From Bradyrhizobium sp. BRP22 (GTDB taxonomy: Bacteria > Pseudomonadota > Alphaproteobacteria > Rhizobiales > Xanthobacteraceae): 64,000 nt of DNA. The translations under genes were made by a program, and so were the position numbers. This document shows positions 8,142 to 17,405 of this stretch, in pieces. Numbering within the stretch: position 1 is the first letter of the stretch; each line of letters starts with the position of its first letter. The stretch covers positions 347,224 to 411,223 of the forward strand of contig NZ_JADYVX010000003.1 in NCBI RefSeq assembly GCF_020194175.1. The letters are read 5' to 3'. Under the pieces are notes generated by a model. That model had not been told where the DNA came from and ran no database searches. It worked only from the letters and a program-made list of their open reading frames with translations.

Positions 8142-8383
8142 CAACCGAGGACGACATCGAGGCTTACAACGCCGAGCGCAATGCCGCGGTGATCGCGGGT
8201 GTCGATGCCTTGATCGCCTTCATGGCCAAGCGGGGGATGCAGCCAAGCAGCCGGGAGGTAGCCGAGATCATCCTGCACAGGGTGCGCACCGCGATCAAGT
8301 CGCTGCCGATCGAGATGCGCCGGGCCTCGCGTCAATGGCTGATCCAACGCAGATACCGGCCCTGGGACGACGGCGACCTTTGA
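8138..8383 (+). CDS. Hypothetical protein (81 aa)
   Basis: Helical protein beginning MTTEDDIEAYNAERNAAVI and ending in a basic segment RQWLIQRRYRPWDD. Coupled on both sides (ATGA with 7929, TGATG with 8383). No domain recognised. Confidence 0.5.
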   Translation: MTTEDDIEAYNAERNAAVIAGVDALIAFMAKRGMQPSSREVAEIILHRVRTAIKSLPIEMRRASRQWLIQRRYRPWDDGDL

Positions 8384-8637
8384 TGAGCTATGTGCCAGGC
8401 TTCTGGATGCATGAAACCAGTGGCGTCTTACGTCCGGCCGTCGAGGCGTACCTGCAGCAGCGCCCGATGTCGCCAGAGCAAATCGCGGCTATGCGGGCCT
8501 ACCTTCGGCAATGGATCGCCGCGCCGCTGTGGGGCGATGTGGATGAATTGCGGCGTGATATCGATCAATTGACAGATCGGGCGGCTATCGATCACTGGCT
8601 CGCCCGAGCTGCGGACGTCGGGATTGATCCGCTCTAA
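8383..8637 (+). CDS. Hypothetical protein (84 aa)
   Basis: Last gene of the rightward left-arm operon. The core MSPEQIAAMRAYLRQWIAAP looks like a small helical domain seen in phage accessory proteins. It faces the end of the leftward late operon across a 94-bp gap with no clear terminator. Confidence 0.5.
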   Translation: MSYVPGFWMHETSGVLRPAVEAYLQQRPMSPEQIAAMRAYLRQWIAAPLWGDVDELRRDIDQLTDRAAIDHWLARAADVGIDPL

Positions 8638-8731
8638 AACGCAAGCGGCATTGAAGGGGATCAGCATCCCTTGCAGATCGATGGCGGCGGCGGCGGATAA
8701 GGCGGCAGGTCTTCGACCTGGCTGCGGCCAC

Positions 8732-8950
8732 CTATAGCTTTCCCAGCCGGGGCACCCCGCCGTCAATGACCCCGAGGAACTGCAACAGCAGCAGGATGAT
8801 GATCAGGATGCTGAGCACCATGAGCGCGATCTTGGCCACGCGCTTGAATGGCTCCTGCAGCGGCACGTTGTCGATCAGGTAGTTGAGCAACCAGACAATC
8901 AGCCCGATGATAATGAGTGCGACAACGAGATAGATCAGTGACGCGATCAT
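8732..8950 (-). CDS. Small two-helix membrane protein, holin candidate (72 aa)
   Basis: Two hydrophobic segments (about residues 2-25 and 40-63) flank a short polar loop, and the ends are charged or polar. It resembles the Thivi_2564-type small membrane proteins. Its position at the distal end of the late operon and its two-TM topology make a holin role possible. No endolysin is next to it. Overlaps the preceding small gene by ATGA. Confidence 0.6.
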   Translation of the reverse strand: MIASLIYLVVALIIIGLIVWLLNYLIDNVPLQEPFKRVAKIALMVLSILIIILLLLQFLGVIDGGVPRLGKL

Positions 8951-9066
8951 GGCGGCTCTCCTGAGTTGGCCTCTCTGAATACCCGATCCACCAAGCCCAG
9001 CAGCAGGATGCTGTTGTCCCTGAGCTTGGCGATCCCCGCCATCGTTCGTTGTTCCCCACCGCTCAT
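8947..9066 (-). CDS. Small hypothetical protein (39 aa)
   Basis: MSGGEQRTMAGIAKLRDN begins a short amphipathic protein with one weak hydrophobic stretch (ILLLGLVD). Its start sits 2 bp after the stop of the upstream Cys-rich frame, and its end overlaps the membrane protein gene by ATGA. This coupling supports a real gene. Confidence 0.45.
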   Translation of the reverse strand: MSGGEQRTMAGIAKLRDNSILLLGLVDRVFREANSGEPP

Positions 9067-9068
9067 GG

Positions 9069-9337
9069 CTATTGCGTCCTTCCGGAGGTGCCCGAGGTGG
9101 GCGGTCGCGGGCGGCGCGGCTCCGGAGGCCGCTGCAGGAAGATCGCGACGGTGCATTGCTTCTTCGGCTTGCTGCAGTTGTAGCTGCAGAGCGTCGAGCC
9201 GCACGCTGTGGTGCACGTGGTCTTGCCCCCGCACTGCTTTTTCACGTCGGCTTGCGTGGTGTTGATGACGGTGACGCCGCCGCCTCGGTTGTCAGGAAGC
9301 CAAGAACGGCAACAGCCACCAGAAACGACTTGCGCAT
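9069..9337 (-). pseudogene. Secreted Cys-rich protein, frameshifted
   Basis: An AGGAGG site precedes ATG 9337, which opens a signal peptide (MRKSFLVAVAVLGFL). This frame stops at 9242 after 31 aa. In the -1 frame the sequence continues open to 9069. It encodes a six-cysteine module (spacing C-5-C-3-C-4-C-3-C-6-C) followed by a Pro/Arg-rich tail. The two parts join naturally across a GCGGCGGCG run. Explanations are a one-base deletion, a sequencing error or a -1 frameshift. Joined, it would be about an 89-residue exported peptide. Confidence 0.55.
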
Positions 9338-9348
9338 TTCAAACCTCC

Positions 9349-9573
9349 TCATTGCCTTGCCTCGATCAATTTGCGGACCATTCCGCAGTCCTCGATCACT
9401 GATACGAACTTGCCGCTGGTCATGTTGACCACGCAATGCACGCCCTCTGTGACGACCTTGCCCTCGCCGGTTGCCTGATGCAGCGTCGTGACTTCCGCAG
9501 GGTTGACGGCGACCTCACGGCCATCGGGGACGTGAAGCACGATCAGGACGACGGCGATGAGCGGGGGGCCCAT
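9349..9573 (-). CDS. Small hypothetical protein with N-terminal hydrophobic segment (74 aa)
   Basis: MGPPLIAVVLIVLHV is a short hydrophobic start, and a soluble region with CVVNMTSGKFVSVIEDCGM follows. The two cysteines could pair outside the membrane. Located between tail-fibre-linked genes and the possible lysis genes. Function unknown. Confidence 0.5.
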   Translation of the reverse strand: MGPPLIAVVLIVLHVPDGREVAVNPAEVTTLHQATGEGKVVTEGVHCVVNMTSGKFVSVIEDCGMVRKLIEARQ

Positions 9574-9575
9574 GG

Positions 9576-9905
9576 TCAGGCCGCCGCAAACGCCAGCGAA
9601 CGCGCATCCCAGATCGATGCGAGCGCGAACTCGATGTCACCATCGGGCACGTTGGAGCCGAGCGCCGCCGGATCGCTGTCGATGGCCGCAGCGATGGTTG
9701 CGTTCGAGGAGATCACATGCGCGCTGACCAGTTGCGGCTTCTCCTCGCCCCGGATCACCAGAGACGCATAGTCGATGCGTTCGGCATGGTTCGGGGTGGC
9801 GGGGTCCTCGCTGGCGACGTTCTGCGCTACCTTGAACATGATCATCATCACGCGACCCGAGAACGTCGCATCCGAGGCGGTGGCAATATGGTCGAGGGCG
9901 GACAT
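9576..9905 (-). CDS. Phage hypothetical protein downstream of fibre genes (109 aa)
   Basis: I start at ATG 9905 (MSALDHIATASDATFSGRV), directly after the stop of the 68-aa gene. A helical protein ending in an Ala-rich tail. Phages of this tail type often carry a protein with this start near the fibre genes, but the role is not known to me. Confidence 0.55.
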   Translation of the reverse strand: MSALDHIATASDATFSGRVMMIMFKVAQNVASEDPATPNHAERIDYASLVIRGEEKPQLVSAHVISSNATIAAAIDSDPAALGSNVPDGDIEFALASIWDARSLAFAAA

Positions 9906-9907
9906 GA

Positions 9908-10114
9908 TCACACTCCGAGAATTTGAGCGGCGGTGTCGAACCAGTGGCGGTTGAGCGCAGGGTCGATTTTCGGCGGCGCAGGATCGGGCACGCCGCCGTC
10001 GGCGAGCCATTGCTCATACTGCTGGCGGTCCACATTGCCCGGCACGTTCGGGATGTGGGCCTTGTCGGCCGTGCGGATCACGACGTCAGTTGCAGTAAGC
10101 TGGTAATCGGCCAT
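9908..10114 (-). CDS. Small phage protein (68 aa)
   Basis: Starts MADYQLTATDVVIRTADKA, with a motif DRQQYEQWLADGGVPDPAP typical of short proteins encoded just after tail fibres. Possibly a fibre accessory or trimer protein. No catalytic residues visible. Confidence 0.6.
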   Translation of the reverse strand: MADYQLTATDVVIRTADKAHIPNVPGNVDRQQYEQWLADGGVPDPAPPKIDPALNRHWFDTAAQILGV

Positions 10115-10125
10115 CGCATCCTCTC

Positions 10126-12189
10126 TCAGAACAGAAACGCACTGGCGGTCCAACCGCCGATCACCATCGTGCCAGCGCCAGCCGTGCCGCCGCTGAGGTT
10201 CAGCACCGCGACAAAGTTGATGTCGTTGTATTCGAGGAGGTTCGTGCTGGTTGAGTTCTTGAACAGGCCGACCGAGGGATTGTACCATTGCCACAGGCCG
10301 GGGCTGGGCACGTCGTTTGATCCGCCGGGGGGATAGGGCGAGTGGAATGCGATGGTCGGATAGTCGCGCATCCGCGTCATGAACGGGATGTTCTGCATCA
10401 CAATCTGCGTGGTGCCGAGGAAGTACCCGCCAAGCCGGTAGGACCCGGCATTGGCGTTGCCCGGCGGCTGCGACGCCCCGTAGCTCTTCTGGTAGTAGCG
10501 CTGCAGCAGCGGCAGCTCGACCGCGTGATGCCGTATCGAGTACCGCGCCCGCGCCGCATCCGGCAGCTCGTTGCCCGGCAGCATGATGACGCCAGTCAAT
10601 CCGAACGTGTCGGTGTTGGCCGCGATGCCGTTGGCCTGTCCGGTGATCCCGAACTTTAGCGACGACAACCATGTGTTTGGCGTGCTGGTGCAGCGCGCAG
10701 CGTCCATCGCGACGTTGATGGAGAGATACAGCACAGCCGTGGTGGTAAAAGGTTGCGGCCAGCTCGCGTCGATGTCGCCCGGAATGACCACGGTTTTCCA
10801 TTCCCACACGTTGGACTGGTTGACCGTGAACGGGAAGGTGTAGGAGCGGCCCGAGCCGCTGATGTGATACACGGTGCCGCTATATTGTCCCGCTCGCTGC
10901 ATCCTGACCCAAAAGCCGATGGCAAGCGGCACCGCGCTGGCGGTGCCCCAAAAGAGCCGCGCCATGCGCAAGCCTTCGACCGGCTGAATGAGGCGCAGCT
11001 CGGTATTGGCGGCGAGGGTCGGCAGCCCGGTCGTGATGGCAACGTGAAACGAACTGGCGTAGCCCGGCGGCCGGCTGGCGGCATCGCCTTGAAACACGCT
11101 GTATTGAAAGCCGCCTTGCGCCCCGAGCACCCAATTGTCGAGCACACGATAGTTGCCGGTCGCGGTGAGGGCCTGATTGAGGGAGCCGAAATATTGGCAG
11201 ATCGCCATCTCGGCGTTGAGCGCGAGATTTTGCCCGGCCAGCGCCTCGATCGGCGCGGCGACGATGTTCTGGCGGGCCTGAAGTTGCTGCGCCGCTGTGA
11301 GGCTCTGCGCGGCGTCATGGCGAATGAACCGCGTCGCGGTGTCGGCCCATGCTGAGTTTTGCCGGCTGTAGAACCCGCCATCGGCCGGCGCTTCGGGCAC
11401 CGGACCCGGCGGCCCCTGAACGCCCTGCGGCCCTCGGATGTTGCCGACCGGCGAGCCCCATGATCCTGCGGTGAGCGTGTAGACGTCACCGTTCGTCGTG
11501 TTGAGGTAGCTATCGCCATTGAGTTGGCCCGAGATCGTGCCGGGCGGTCCGGAGCCGGTGTAGAACAGGCTGCCGCGCTGTCCGGTCGCGCCTTGCGGCC
11601 CGGTGTTGCCGATGTTGCCCTGAATGCCTTGCGGTCCCTGGGGGCCGATCAACGACGTCCCGGCGGGCCACGCACCTGCCGCCTTCGGCCCGAACATGAA
11701 GTGCGTCGTCGTGTTGATGTAGAAATTTCCGTTGACGCCGTCGCCTGCGGTCGGATCGCTGGTGCCATAGAGCACCGTATTGCCAGGCACGCCCTGAATA
11801 CCCTGCGGTCCCTGCACGCCCTGGATGCCCTGCGCTCCCTGCGGCCCGACGAGCGATGTACCCGCTGGCCATGCGCCGCTCGCCTTCGGGCCGAAGATGA
11901 AATTCGTCGTGGCGTTGATGTAGAAGTCGCCGTTGACGCCAACAGCTGCGGTCGGATCGATCGAGCCGTAGCGCACGGTGTTGCCGGATGGGCCGGTTGG
12001 GCCCTGCGGTCCCGCAGGCCCTATTTCGCCCTTAGGCCCCTGCGGTCCGGCAGGGCCGGGCGGTCCCGGCGGTCCCTGCTCGGGCACCACGATGGTGGTG
12101 TCCAGCGTGTCGGCGACAATGGTGCCGTCAAGCGGCGGCACCGTCGCGATCTCGACGCCGGGATCGTTGATGACTTCGACCTTGCTCAT
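10126..12189 (-). CDS. Collagen-like tail fibre protein (687 aa)
   Basis: Residues about 35-275 carry several blocks of Gly-X-Y repeats ([16 protein letters not shown] and others). They are separated by small repeated globular inserts with an NGDFYIN core and a GAWPAGTSL ending. The C-terminal 380 residues form a beta-rich region likely to be the receptor-binding part. Collagen repeats make trimeric stalks in several phage fibres. The start overlaps the upstream stop by 4 bp. The inserts appear as near-direct DNA repeats around 11690-11760 and 11880-11950. Confidence 0.85.
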   Translation of the reverse strand: MSKVEVINDPGVEIATVPPLDGTIVADTLDTTIVVPEQGPPGPPGPAGPQGPKGEIGPAGPQGPTGPSGNTVRYGSIDPTAAVGVNGDFYINATTNFIFGPKASGAWPAGTSLVGPQGAQGIQGVQGPQGIQGVPGNTVLYGTSDPTAGDGVNGNFYINTTTHFMFGPKAAGAWPAGTSLIGPQGPQGIQGNIGNTGPQGATGQRGSLFYTGSGPPGTISGQLNGDSYLNTTNGDVYTLTAGSWGSPVGNIRGPQGVQGPPGPVPEAPADGGFYSRQNSAWADTATRFIRHDAAQSLTAAQQLQARQNIVAAPIEALAGQNLALNAEMAICQYFGSLNQALTATGNYRVLDNWVLGAQGGFQYSVFQGDAASRPPGYASSFHVAITTGLPTLAANTELRLIQPVEGLRMARLFWGTASAVPLAIGFWVRMQRAGQYSGTVYHISGSGRSYTFPFTVNQSNVWEWKTVVIPGDIDASWPQPFTTTAVLYLSINVAMDAARCTSTPNTWLSSLKFGITGQANGIAANTDTFGLTGVIMLPGNELPDAARARYSIRHHAVELPLLQRYYQKSYGASQPPGNANAGSYRLGGYFLGTTQIVMQNIPFMTRMRDYPTIAFHSPYPPGGSNDVPSPGLWQWYNPSVGLFKNSTSTNLLEYNDINFVAVLNLSGGTAGAGTMVIGGWTASAFLF

Positions 12190-12533
12190 CGGCTCGGCCC
12201 TGCATTGATGGTGAGCGCGCCGGACCAGATCGGCGTCTTGGACGCGCCGTCGATCAGGATCAGCGAGTGCTCATAGTCGCCGGTCTGCATGCGGACGAGC
12301 TGGCCCTGCGTCATCTTCACCGTGAAGTTGCCCGCCGGTCCATTCACGATGGCAAGCCCGCCGTTCTCGGTCGTGAGCAGCATCTGCTCTGCGACATCTG
12401 CTGCGTGGCGGCGCACGCCCATCCGCAGCGCGCTGCCGGTGATGTCAATCGGATCGCCATCAACGGTGACGTAGTTGAAGCTGCGGTAGAAGTCGGCATC
12501 GTTCTCGCAGGTGATGTTGACGATGGCGGTCAT
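12186..12533 (-). CDS. Fibre-associated baseplate-type protein (115 aa)
   Basis: Beta-rich protein starting [19 protein letters not shown]. Its opening resembles the N-terminal sandwich of BppU-like or upper-baseplate proteins that hold fibres. It is coupled to the collagen-like fibre gene. The assignment is by position and fold impression only. Confidence 0.5.
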   Translation of the reverse strand: MTAIVNITCENDADFYRSFNYVTVDGDPIDITGSALRMGVRRHAADVAEQMLLTTENGGLAIVNGPAGNFTVKMTQGQLVRMQTGDYEHSLILIDGASKTPIWSGALTINAGPSR

Positions 12534-12541
12534 GATGCGCT

Positions 12542-13135
12542 CTACCTTGCTCCGGCCGCCGGGTGCGTTGTCGGGATGGTGGCGTACTGCGCATCGACCT
12601 GCGCGCGGGTGGTGATGGTGCCGCCGGTAATACCGTCATCGACCACCTTGCAGGCTCCGAAGCAGTCGTTGATGAACATTTGCAACTGATCGTGCAGGGA
12701 CGAGGCTTGTGGGCCATCGATGGTGTAGATCGCGCCGTCGGCGGCATAAAAAGGCGTGGTTGAATTGTTGAGATTGTTGGCGGTCACCGCGAGCTGCAGC
12801 CCATTGATCTTGGCCTGCGAGCGGTCGTCGGTCTTGATCGGAAACGTGGACGAGCCGACCGACACGGTGACGCCGCTCTGCTCCGTCCGCCAGCGCTTGT
12901 AGTGGTTGTAGAACGTCAGATTGACGAACAACTCGTAGGGTTCGAGCACCGCCTGCAGCGCCGCGTCGGTCTGGTTGCCGGCGTCGTCGCGCGGCCAGCC
13001 GGTCGCGGCATTCCCCGCATCGCTCCATGCGACATAGTCGGGATCATCGCTCGCGACCAACGCCTGCTTGCTGCTGGAGAACAATCGCGCGTCGTCGGCG
13101 AGCCAGTACCAATCAAAGGGATTGTACGTCGTCAT
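12542..13135 (-). CDS. DUF4376-type tail fibre assembly protein (197 aa)
   Basis: The central segment RWRTEQSGVTVSVGSSTF and the following TDDRSQAKINGL match the DUF4376 pattern found in phage fibre and fibre-assembly proteins. An N-terminal region with YWLADD likely contacts the fibre. It overlaps the spike gene by ATGA. Confidence 0.65.
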   Translation of the reverse strand: MTTYNPFDWYWLADDARLFSSSKQALVASDDPDYVAWSDAGNAATGWPRDDAGNQTDAALQAVLEPYELFVNLTFYNHYKRWRTEQSGVTVSVGSSTFPIKTDDRSQAKINGLQLAVTANNLNNSTTPFYAADGAIYTIDGPQASSLHDQLQMFINDCFGACKVVDDGITGGTITTRAQVDAQYATIPTTHPAAGAR

Positions 13136-14175
13136 GTGTATTGCCCTCCGCTCGCGGTCTGTCCAGCAACCGTGCCCGGCAGATAGTTCACACCGCCGCC
13201 CAGAGAGTCACAGATGCCGTTCTGAAGGATGAAGAATTTCTGTCCGGTGACGTTGGCGAAGCCCGTGATGGTGCCGTACTTCATGATGGTGACGCCGGAG
13301 CCCTGAAACACCCATTGGCTCACGGTGATCGGATTTGGAATGATCACGTTCAACAAAGCCGGCGCATACGTCGTGTTCAGGACGCGGCCACCGCTTTCGG
13401 TGCGGACATGCTGGATTGTCGTTGCGGTAACCCAGAAGGGACCGAAACACCCGATATAGCCGCCGTTGACGCTATCGATGTGCGCGTCTTTGCAGTAGCC
13501 GAACTCGCTCGGCCCCAACACCACGGTCGCCGTGCCCCACGCCAGCACACCGGCCCCGGCAATCCCGTCGCCCTTATCCAGCGACACGTACTTGAACCCA
13601 TGAAAGCGATAATCGCCCGCGCCAGTGACCAGAAGCGCGGGGCCTGCCGCGTTTGAAATGGTGCAGAGCGAAGGCGTTGACGTATTGCCGACATACAAAA
13701 CAGTGCCGAAACCACCGATTGACCCGACGCTGAGCGGAGCATAGGTCGCTGGCGCAACATGTACGGTGACATTGAAACCATTCAGGTTGAACCGGACCAG
13801 CGTGTCCTGCGCCTTCTGCAGGGTCCTGAACGGCTTCGCAGCGGACAGCCCGTCGTTGGCGTCATTACCGGTGACGCCATCCACCCAATATTCGCGCGGC
13901 GCGGTCAGCAGGCGCGAATTGAAGATGCCGAAGATCGCCTTGAGCAGTTGCGTCAGATCGGCGTTGCTCGGGGCCTGACAGAGCTGCGCCGCATAATCGT
14001 AATAGCCGTGATCGTAAGCCCACTGGATCACCGCCACGATCTCGCGCTGATCGTACTCGATGCCCGCGCCCGGCGGGATTGAGCCCGCGCGCCCGATCGA
14101 TGGATCGCCATTGATGTAAGGAGTGTCGTAGAGAATTGTCTCGTCCGGCAGGCCATACGGCTGATTGTACTTCAT
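13132..14175 (-). CDS. Tail spike, right-handed beta-helix type (347 aa)
   Basis: The N-terminal 95 residues act as a baseplate-anchoring region. REYWVDGVTGNDANDG then opens a pectate-lyase-like beta-helix, with the usual YVDxxxGxDxNDG-type entry and FRTLQKA rung. Later rungs are hydrophobic and glycine-rich. Such spikes bind or cleave surface polysaccharide. No catalytic Asp/Glu pair can be picked with confidence. Confidence 0.7.
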   Translation of the reverse strand: MKYNQPYGLPDETILYDTPYINGDPSIGRAGSIPPGAGIEYDQREIVAVIQWAYDHGYYDYAAQLCQAPSNADLTQLLKAIFGIFNSRLLTAPREYWVDGVTGNDANDGLSAAKPFRTLQKAQDTLVRFNLNGFNVTVHVAPATYAPLSVGSIGGFGTVLYVGNTSTPSLCTISNAAGPALLVTGAGDYRFHGFKYVSLDKGDGIAGAGVLAWGTATVVLGPSEFGYCKDAHIDSVNGGYIGCFGPFWVTATTIQHVRTESGGRVLNTTYAPALLNVIIPNPITVSQWVFQGSGVTIMKYGTITGFANVTGQKFFILQNGICDSLGGGVNYLPGTVAGQTASGGQYT

Positions 14176-14187
14176 CGCACCATTCCC

Positions 14188-14964
14188 CTACGGTGTGCCG
14201 GCCATCGGATCGCTGGGCTTGAGGCCGGAGTAATCGAAAATCAGGTGGGTGTGGGCAGGCTTCCAGCGCTGCAGGAGGCATTCGAGGTCGTCGGCAATGC
14301 CGATGCGCAGATGCGGATCGATGCCGGTTTGGCCGCCGCCGTTGCCGCAGCGAAACCATGTCAGGCTGCCCTGGTGGACATGCACCGTCCAATAGTAGCG
14401 GGTCTCCGGCGGGCCGGGTCCGTAGTTCGGCCACTCCGACAGCTCGCCGTTTCGAACGCGCTCGCCGTTCGGATTGTCGATCGGCAGATAGCCGCGCACG
14501 AACGTGTCCGAAAACATCGGGTTGGAGCCGTCACCATAGACGCGATTGTCGCCGCAGCGGTCGAGCCCCACCATGAATGGCCGATACTCGCTGATAGTGA
14601 TGGAGTAGCCGAGATAGCTGCCGAGACCGATGAAGAACTCGCGCGACTGCGCGCCCAGCATGGTCATGCGCAGCACCAGCTCGCGCTGGCGTTCACCGAT
14701 CGACTTGGCCTGCGACCAGCAGGGATCGGGCAGGCCCCAGTTGCGCTCCCAGTCCGGCAGCAATTCGAGTGTGATGCGAGGGTCGCTCTCCACCTCCAGC
14801 AATTTGCTGGCGCGGATTTCGAAATCGCCCCAGATGCGGGTGAGCCCGCCCACCACCTTCATGAGCACGCTGTCCTCGCCGCGCGGCCATGCCTGCCCGA
14901 GCGGCAGCAGCGCCTGCATCGCCTCGGCGTAGTCGTCACCGGTTCTGGTAACGTGACTATCCAT
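14188..14964 (-). CDS. Baseplate protein, Mu gp48/YmfQ family (258 aa)
   Basis: Residues 10-120 match DUF2313/YmfQ: LLPLGQAWPRGEDS, then helices ending LELLPDWERNWGLPDPC, which is characteristic of this family. It caps the inner baseplate and contacts fibres. It follows the gpJ-like gene with an 8-bp overlap, in the same order as in Mu. Confidence 0.85.
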   Translation of the reverse strand: MDSHVTRTGDDYAEAMQALLPLGQAWPRGEDSVLMKVVGGLTRIWGDFEIRASKLLEVESDPRITLELLPDWERNWGLPDPCWSQAKSIGERQRELVLRMTMLGAQSREFFIGLGSYLGYSITISEYRPFMVGLDRCGDNRVYGDGSNPMFSDTFVRGYLPIDNPNGERVRNGELSEWPNYGPGPPETRYYWTVHVHQGSLTWFRCGNGGGQTGIDPHLRIGIADDLECLLQRWKPAHTHLIFDYSGLKPSDPMAGTP

Positions 14965-16030
14965 AGCTGATGGTCCCCAAGAACGGCATGTAGCCGGGCT
15001 CCGGCATCACAACGGTGTCGAAGACCAGTTCATGGCTTTCCTCGCCGATCGCCTGGCTGATCGCCTCGTCGACCCACGAGCGGTACATGGTCTGTCCCGG
15101 CTTGCTGCGCTTGAATTCCATCTCGGCGATCGAGGTCTCGATGCGGGCGCGCACCGTGGCGTCGTCATTGGTGAGGTCGTTGATGGTGATGGCGTAGAAG
15201 TACGGGACCGGAGCCACCACGAAGCAGTCCTTCACCGTGACCGGCCGCTTGCGTTCGATGTGTTCCTGCACCAGCAAGATGTCCTCGGCGGTCGGTAGTC
15301 CGTGATTGTCGCCGTGCAGGTCGTCCATCAGGAAGCGCACCGTGATGGTGCCCACGCCCATTTCCGGTGCGGCCCATGCCCGCGTCACGCCGGGCACCGC
15401 CGTTGCCCAGCGCACATAATCGGCCTGACTGCCGCCCATCGGCGGGTTCTGGATGCGGAACAGGATGCGCTCGCGCAGCTGGTCGTCGGTCTCCGTGTCG
15501 ACGCCGCCGCTCATGTCGCCGAGCAGGCCAGCCGTGTCGACGCCGGGAATGGCCTCGACCAATCCCATCGCTGTGCCGTCCGGCAGATTGCCGACCGTGC
15601 CCGCCGTCAGGGCCGTGGCATTGGCAACGCCCGTGCCGCCGCTGCCGATCTCGCCCGCGGTGACGGTCTGGTATTGCACGCGGTTGGGACCGGTCAGCAG
15701 CGAGCCAACCGGAATGATGGTGGCATTGATGCCGGTGAACTGGATCTCGCCATGGGCATAGGTCGCCGCCTTGCGGCCCTTGGAGCCATCGGCGTTCTCC
15801 AGCCAGATGACGCCATGACGGTCCAGCCATTCGGTTTCGGCGGTGTCGGGCAGCAGTTGTTTGGCGAGCCAGTCGAGATAGAGGAAGGTGAGGTGGGTGA
15901 GCCCGGCCATGGCATCGCTCATGATGCGCAGCACCGAGTTCGGGATCATCGCCTTCGCCCCGAGCTGGCTGAGCACGTAGTCGCGCGTGAGACGGCGCGT
16001 GTCCTTGAGGGTAGGGGTGCTCCACGGCAT
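14957..16030 (-). CDS. Baseplate wedge protein J, Mu gp47 family (357 aa)
   Basis: Baseplate_J pattern: the N-terminal helical part contains WLDRHGVIWLENADGSKG, and the central beta part contains AGTVGNLPDGTAM and DTETDDQLRERILFRIQNPPMGGS. The last two are strongly conserved in Mu gp47 proteins. It polymerises around the tail tube base to form the wedge ring. Confidence 0.9.
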   Translation of the reverse strand: MPWSTPTLKDTRRLTRDYVLSQLGAKAMIPNSVLRIMSDAMAGLTHLTFLYLDWLAKQLLPDTAETEWLDRHGVIWLENADGSKGRKAATYAHGEIQFTGINATIIPVGSLLTGPNRVQYQTVTAGEIGSGGTGVANATALTAGTVGNLPDGTAMGLVEAIPGVDTAGLLGDMSGGVDTETDDQLRERILFRIQNPPMGGSQADYVRWATAVPGVTRAWAAPEMGVGTITVRFLMDDLHGDNHGLPTAEDILLVQEHIERKRPVTVKDCFVVAPVPYFYAITINDLTNDDATVRARIETSIAEMEFKRSKPGQTMYRSWVDEAISQAIGEESHELVFDTVVMPEPGYMPFLGTISYG

Positions 16031-16033
16031 CGG

Positions 16034-16537
16034 CTATTTCCCCAACTCTTCCCAGAGGTCGTTGTAGCGAAGCTCGATTGCCGGTTCGGGACCGCGATAG
16101 ATCACGACGTCGACGTCGATGCGCTGGGTGTCGATCTGCTCGGCAAGCACGTCGATGCGCGACGCGATCTTGTTGGTGGTGAACGGCTTCATCGCATCGC
16201 GTGTCCACCCTTCGGCGCGACCGAGCGTCGAGCCTTGCTTGGCGAGCGGCCCGGTGATCTTTGCCCGCTGCAGCAGCCACAGCAGACAGCCGACGGGCCA
16301 GCCACCCCATAGCTCCTGGGCATCAAGATCGCCCCACCATCCGCGCCTGTCGGTGGCGTCGGGATCAGGCAGCTCCTCATCATCTGGCGCACGCGCATCG
16401 CTGCCGAGCGCGACGATCACCGCCGACTGCAGGTCGTAGCCGTCCGCGATCAGGTTCTGATCGGTCATCAGCCAGTCGAGTTCGACCGCATAGGCTGGGA
16501 AATCGAGCTGCTGCAGAAAGCGGATATCGCTGGCCAT
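16034..16537 (-). CDS. Baseplate wedge protein, Mu gp46/gp25-like (167 aa)
   Basis: Start chosen at 16537 (MASDIRFLQQLDF), 4 bp after the spike gene ends. RRGWWGDLDAQELWGGWPVG matches the Mu GP46 signature, where a WW/GD pair is followed by G(S)RLW. Likely sheath initiator, homologous in role to T4 gp25. Confidence 0.88.
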   Translation of the reverse strand: MASDIRFLQQLDFPAYAVELDWLMTDQNLIADGYDLQSAVIVALGSDARAPDDEELPDPDATDRRGWWGDLDAQELWGGWPVGCLLWLLQRAKITGPLAKQGSTLGRAEGWTRDAMKPFTTNKIASRIDVLAEQIDTQRIDVDVVIYRGPEPAIELRYNDLWEELGK

Positions 16538-16541
16538 GGCT

Positions 16542-17405
16542 TCACCCCGGCACTTCGAACGGCTGCGTCGATGTCCCGCCGCCGTTGAACTTGATCGGCT
16601 TGCCCCAGATTTCGGTCGGACCACCGGAGCATTTGATCGTCATTTTGTTCGCGCTCTCGAACGTCCACGACTTGGCTTGCTTGTCGTAGGTCGCCACCAC
16701 GGTCTCGCCGTCGAGGATCTCGATCTTGTTCTTGGTGGCACGCACCTCGGTGTTGACCGTTTCGCCCTCGTGTTTGTAGTCCTCGTGATTGGCGGCCTGC
16801 TGCTGCCCGCCTTCGCGTGTGCCGGCAGACGCGCCGCCGCCGCCTCCCTGACCGCTTTTCTTGCGCTCCTGCTTTTTCTTTTGGACATGGCGCAGCGACA
16901 CCATGCGTTCTTTTTTCTGGCCGTCGTTGGAATACTGGCCGGGGGCCGTGCCGTCGCCGTTGTCGTCATCAAGCGAGACCATGAACAGGCCATTGCGCCT
17001 GATCAGCGTCATCTGCCCCTGATCGTCGTACTGCGCGCTCTCGCCGCCTTTCAGACCCATCGGGCGGTGGCGGCGATCGTCGACTGCGATCACGACCGGA
17101 TGGTTGCGCTGACCGCCCAGAAACAGTGCGATGCCTTCTGCCGCCGGGCCCTTCGGCTGCTCGCCGTCACCGCCCGTGCCGCCGGCACCGCCGCCACCCT
17201 GCTGCTGTTTGTCTTCATCGCGCGGCAGCGGCATCGAGGACATGCCGAACGCCTGAATGCGCTCGACGATCTTGCGGCCGTCGCCGTTCATGCCGTCGAA
17301 CGAAAGCTCCTGCATCATCGGGTTGTCGTTCGCCTTGTTGAGCGTCAACCGCACCGCCATGTGCATGATGCGGCCCGACATCTCCATCAGACTGTTGCGG
17401 TTCAT
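16542..17405 (-). CDS. Baseplate spike, Mu gp45/gpV-like (287 aa)
   Basis: The N terminus (residues 1-90) includes VERIQAFGMSSMPLP, typical of Mu gp45. An OB-fold follows with HPVVIAVDDRRHRP, where the conserved GD-type phrase precedes RHRP. Gly/Gln-rich linkers and a beta-stranded C-terminal tip (TKNKIEILDGETVVATYD) complete the trimeric spike. Two long low-complexity inserts (about residues 70-90 and 190-215) are unusual. Confidence 0.85.
   Translation of the reverse strand: MNRNSLMEMSGRIMHMAVRLTLNKANDNPMMQELSFDGMNGDGRKIVERIQAFGMSSMPLPRDEDKQQQGGGGAGGTGGDGEQPKGPAAEGIALFLGGQRNHPVVIAVDDRRHRPMGLKGGESAQYDDQGQMTLIRRNGLFMVSLDDDNGDGTAPGQYSNDGQKKERMVSLRHVQKKKQERKKSGQGGGGGASAGTREGGQQQAANHEDYKHEGETVNTEVRATKNKIEILDGETVVATYDKQAKSWTFESANKMTIKCSGGPTEIWGKPIKFNGGGTSTQPFEVPG

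Noticed and set aside
10126..14175. Diversity-generating retroelement acting on the fibre or spike
   Set aside because: No reverse transcriptase gene and no template/variable repeat pair were seen. The fibre repeats are collagen-type units.
15165..16310. Open frames of over 300 codons in both directions over the gp47 gene
   Set aside because: His/Arg-rich translations without domain content, fully overlapping the well-matched baseplate J gene.
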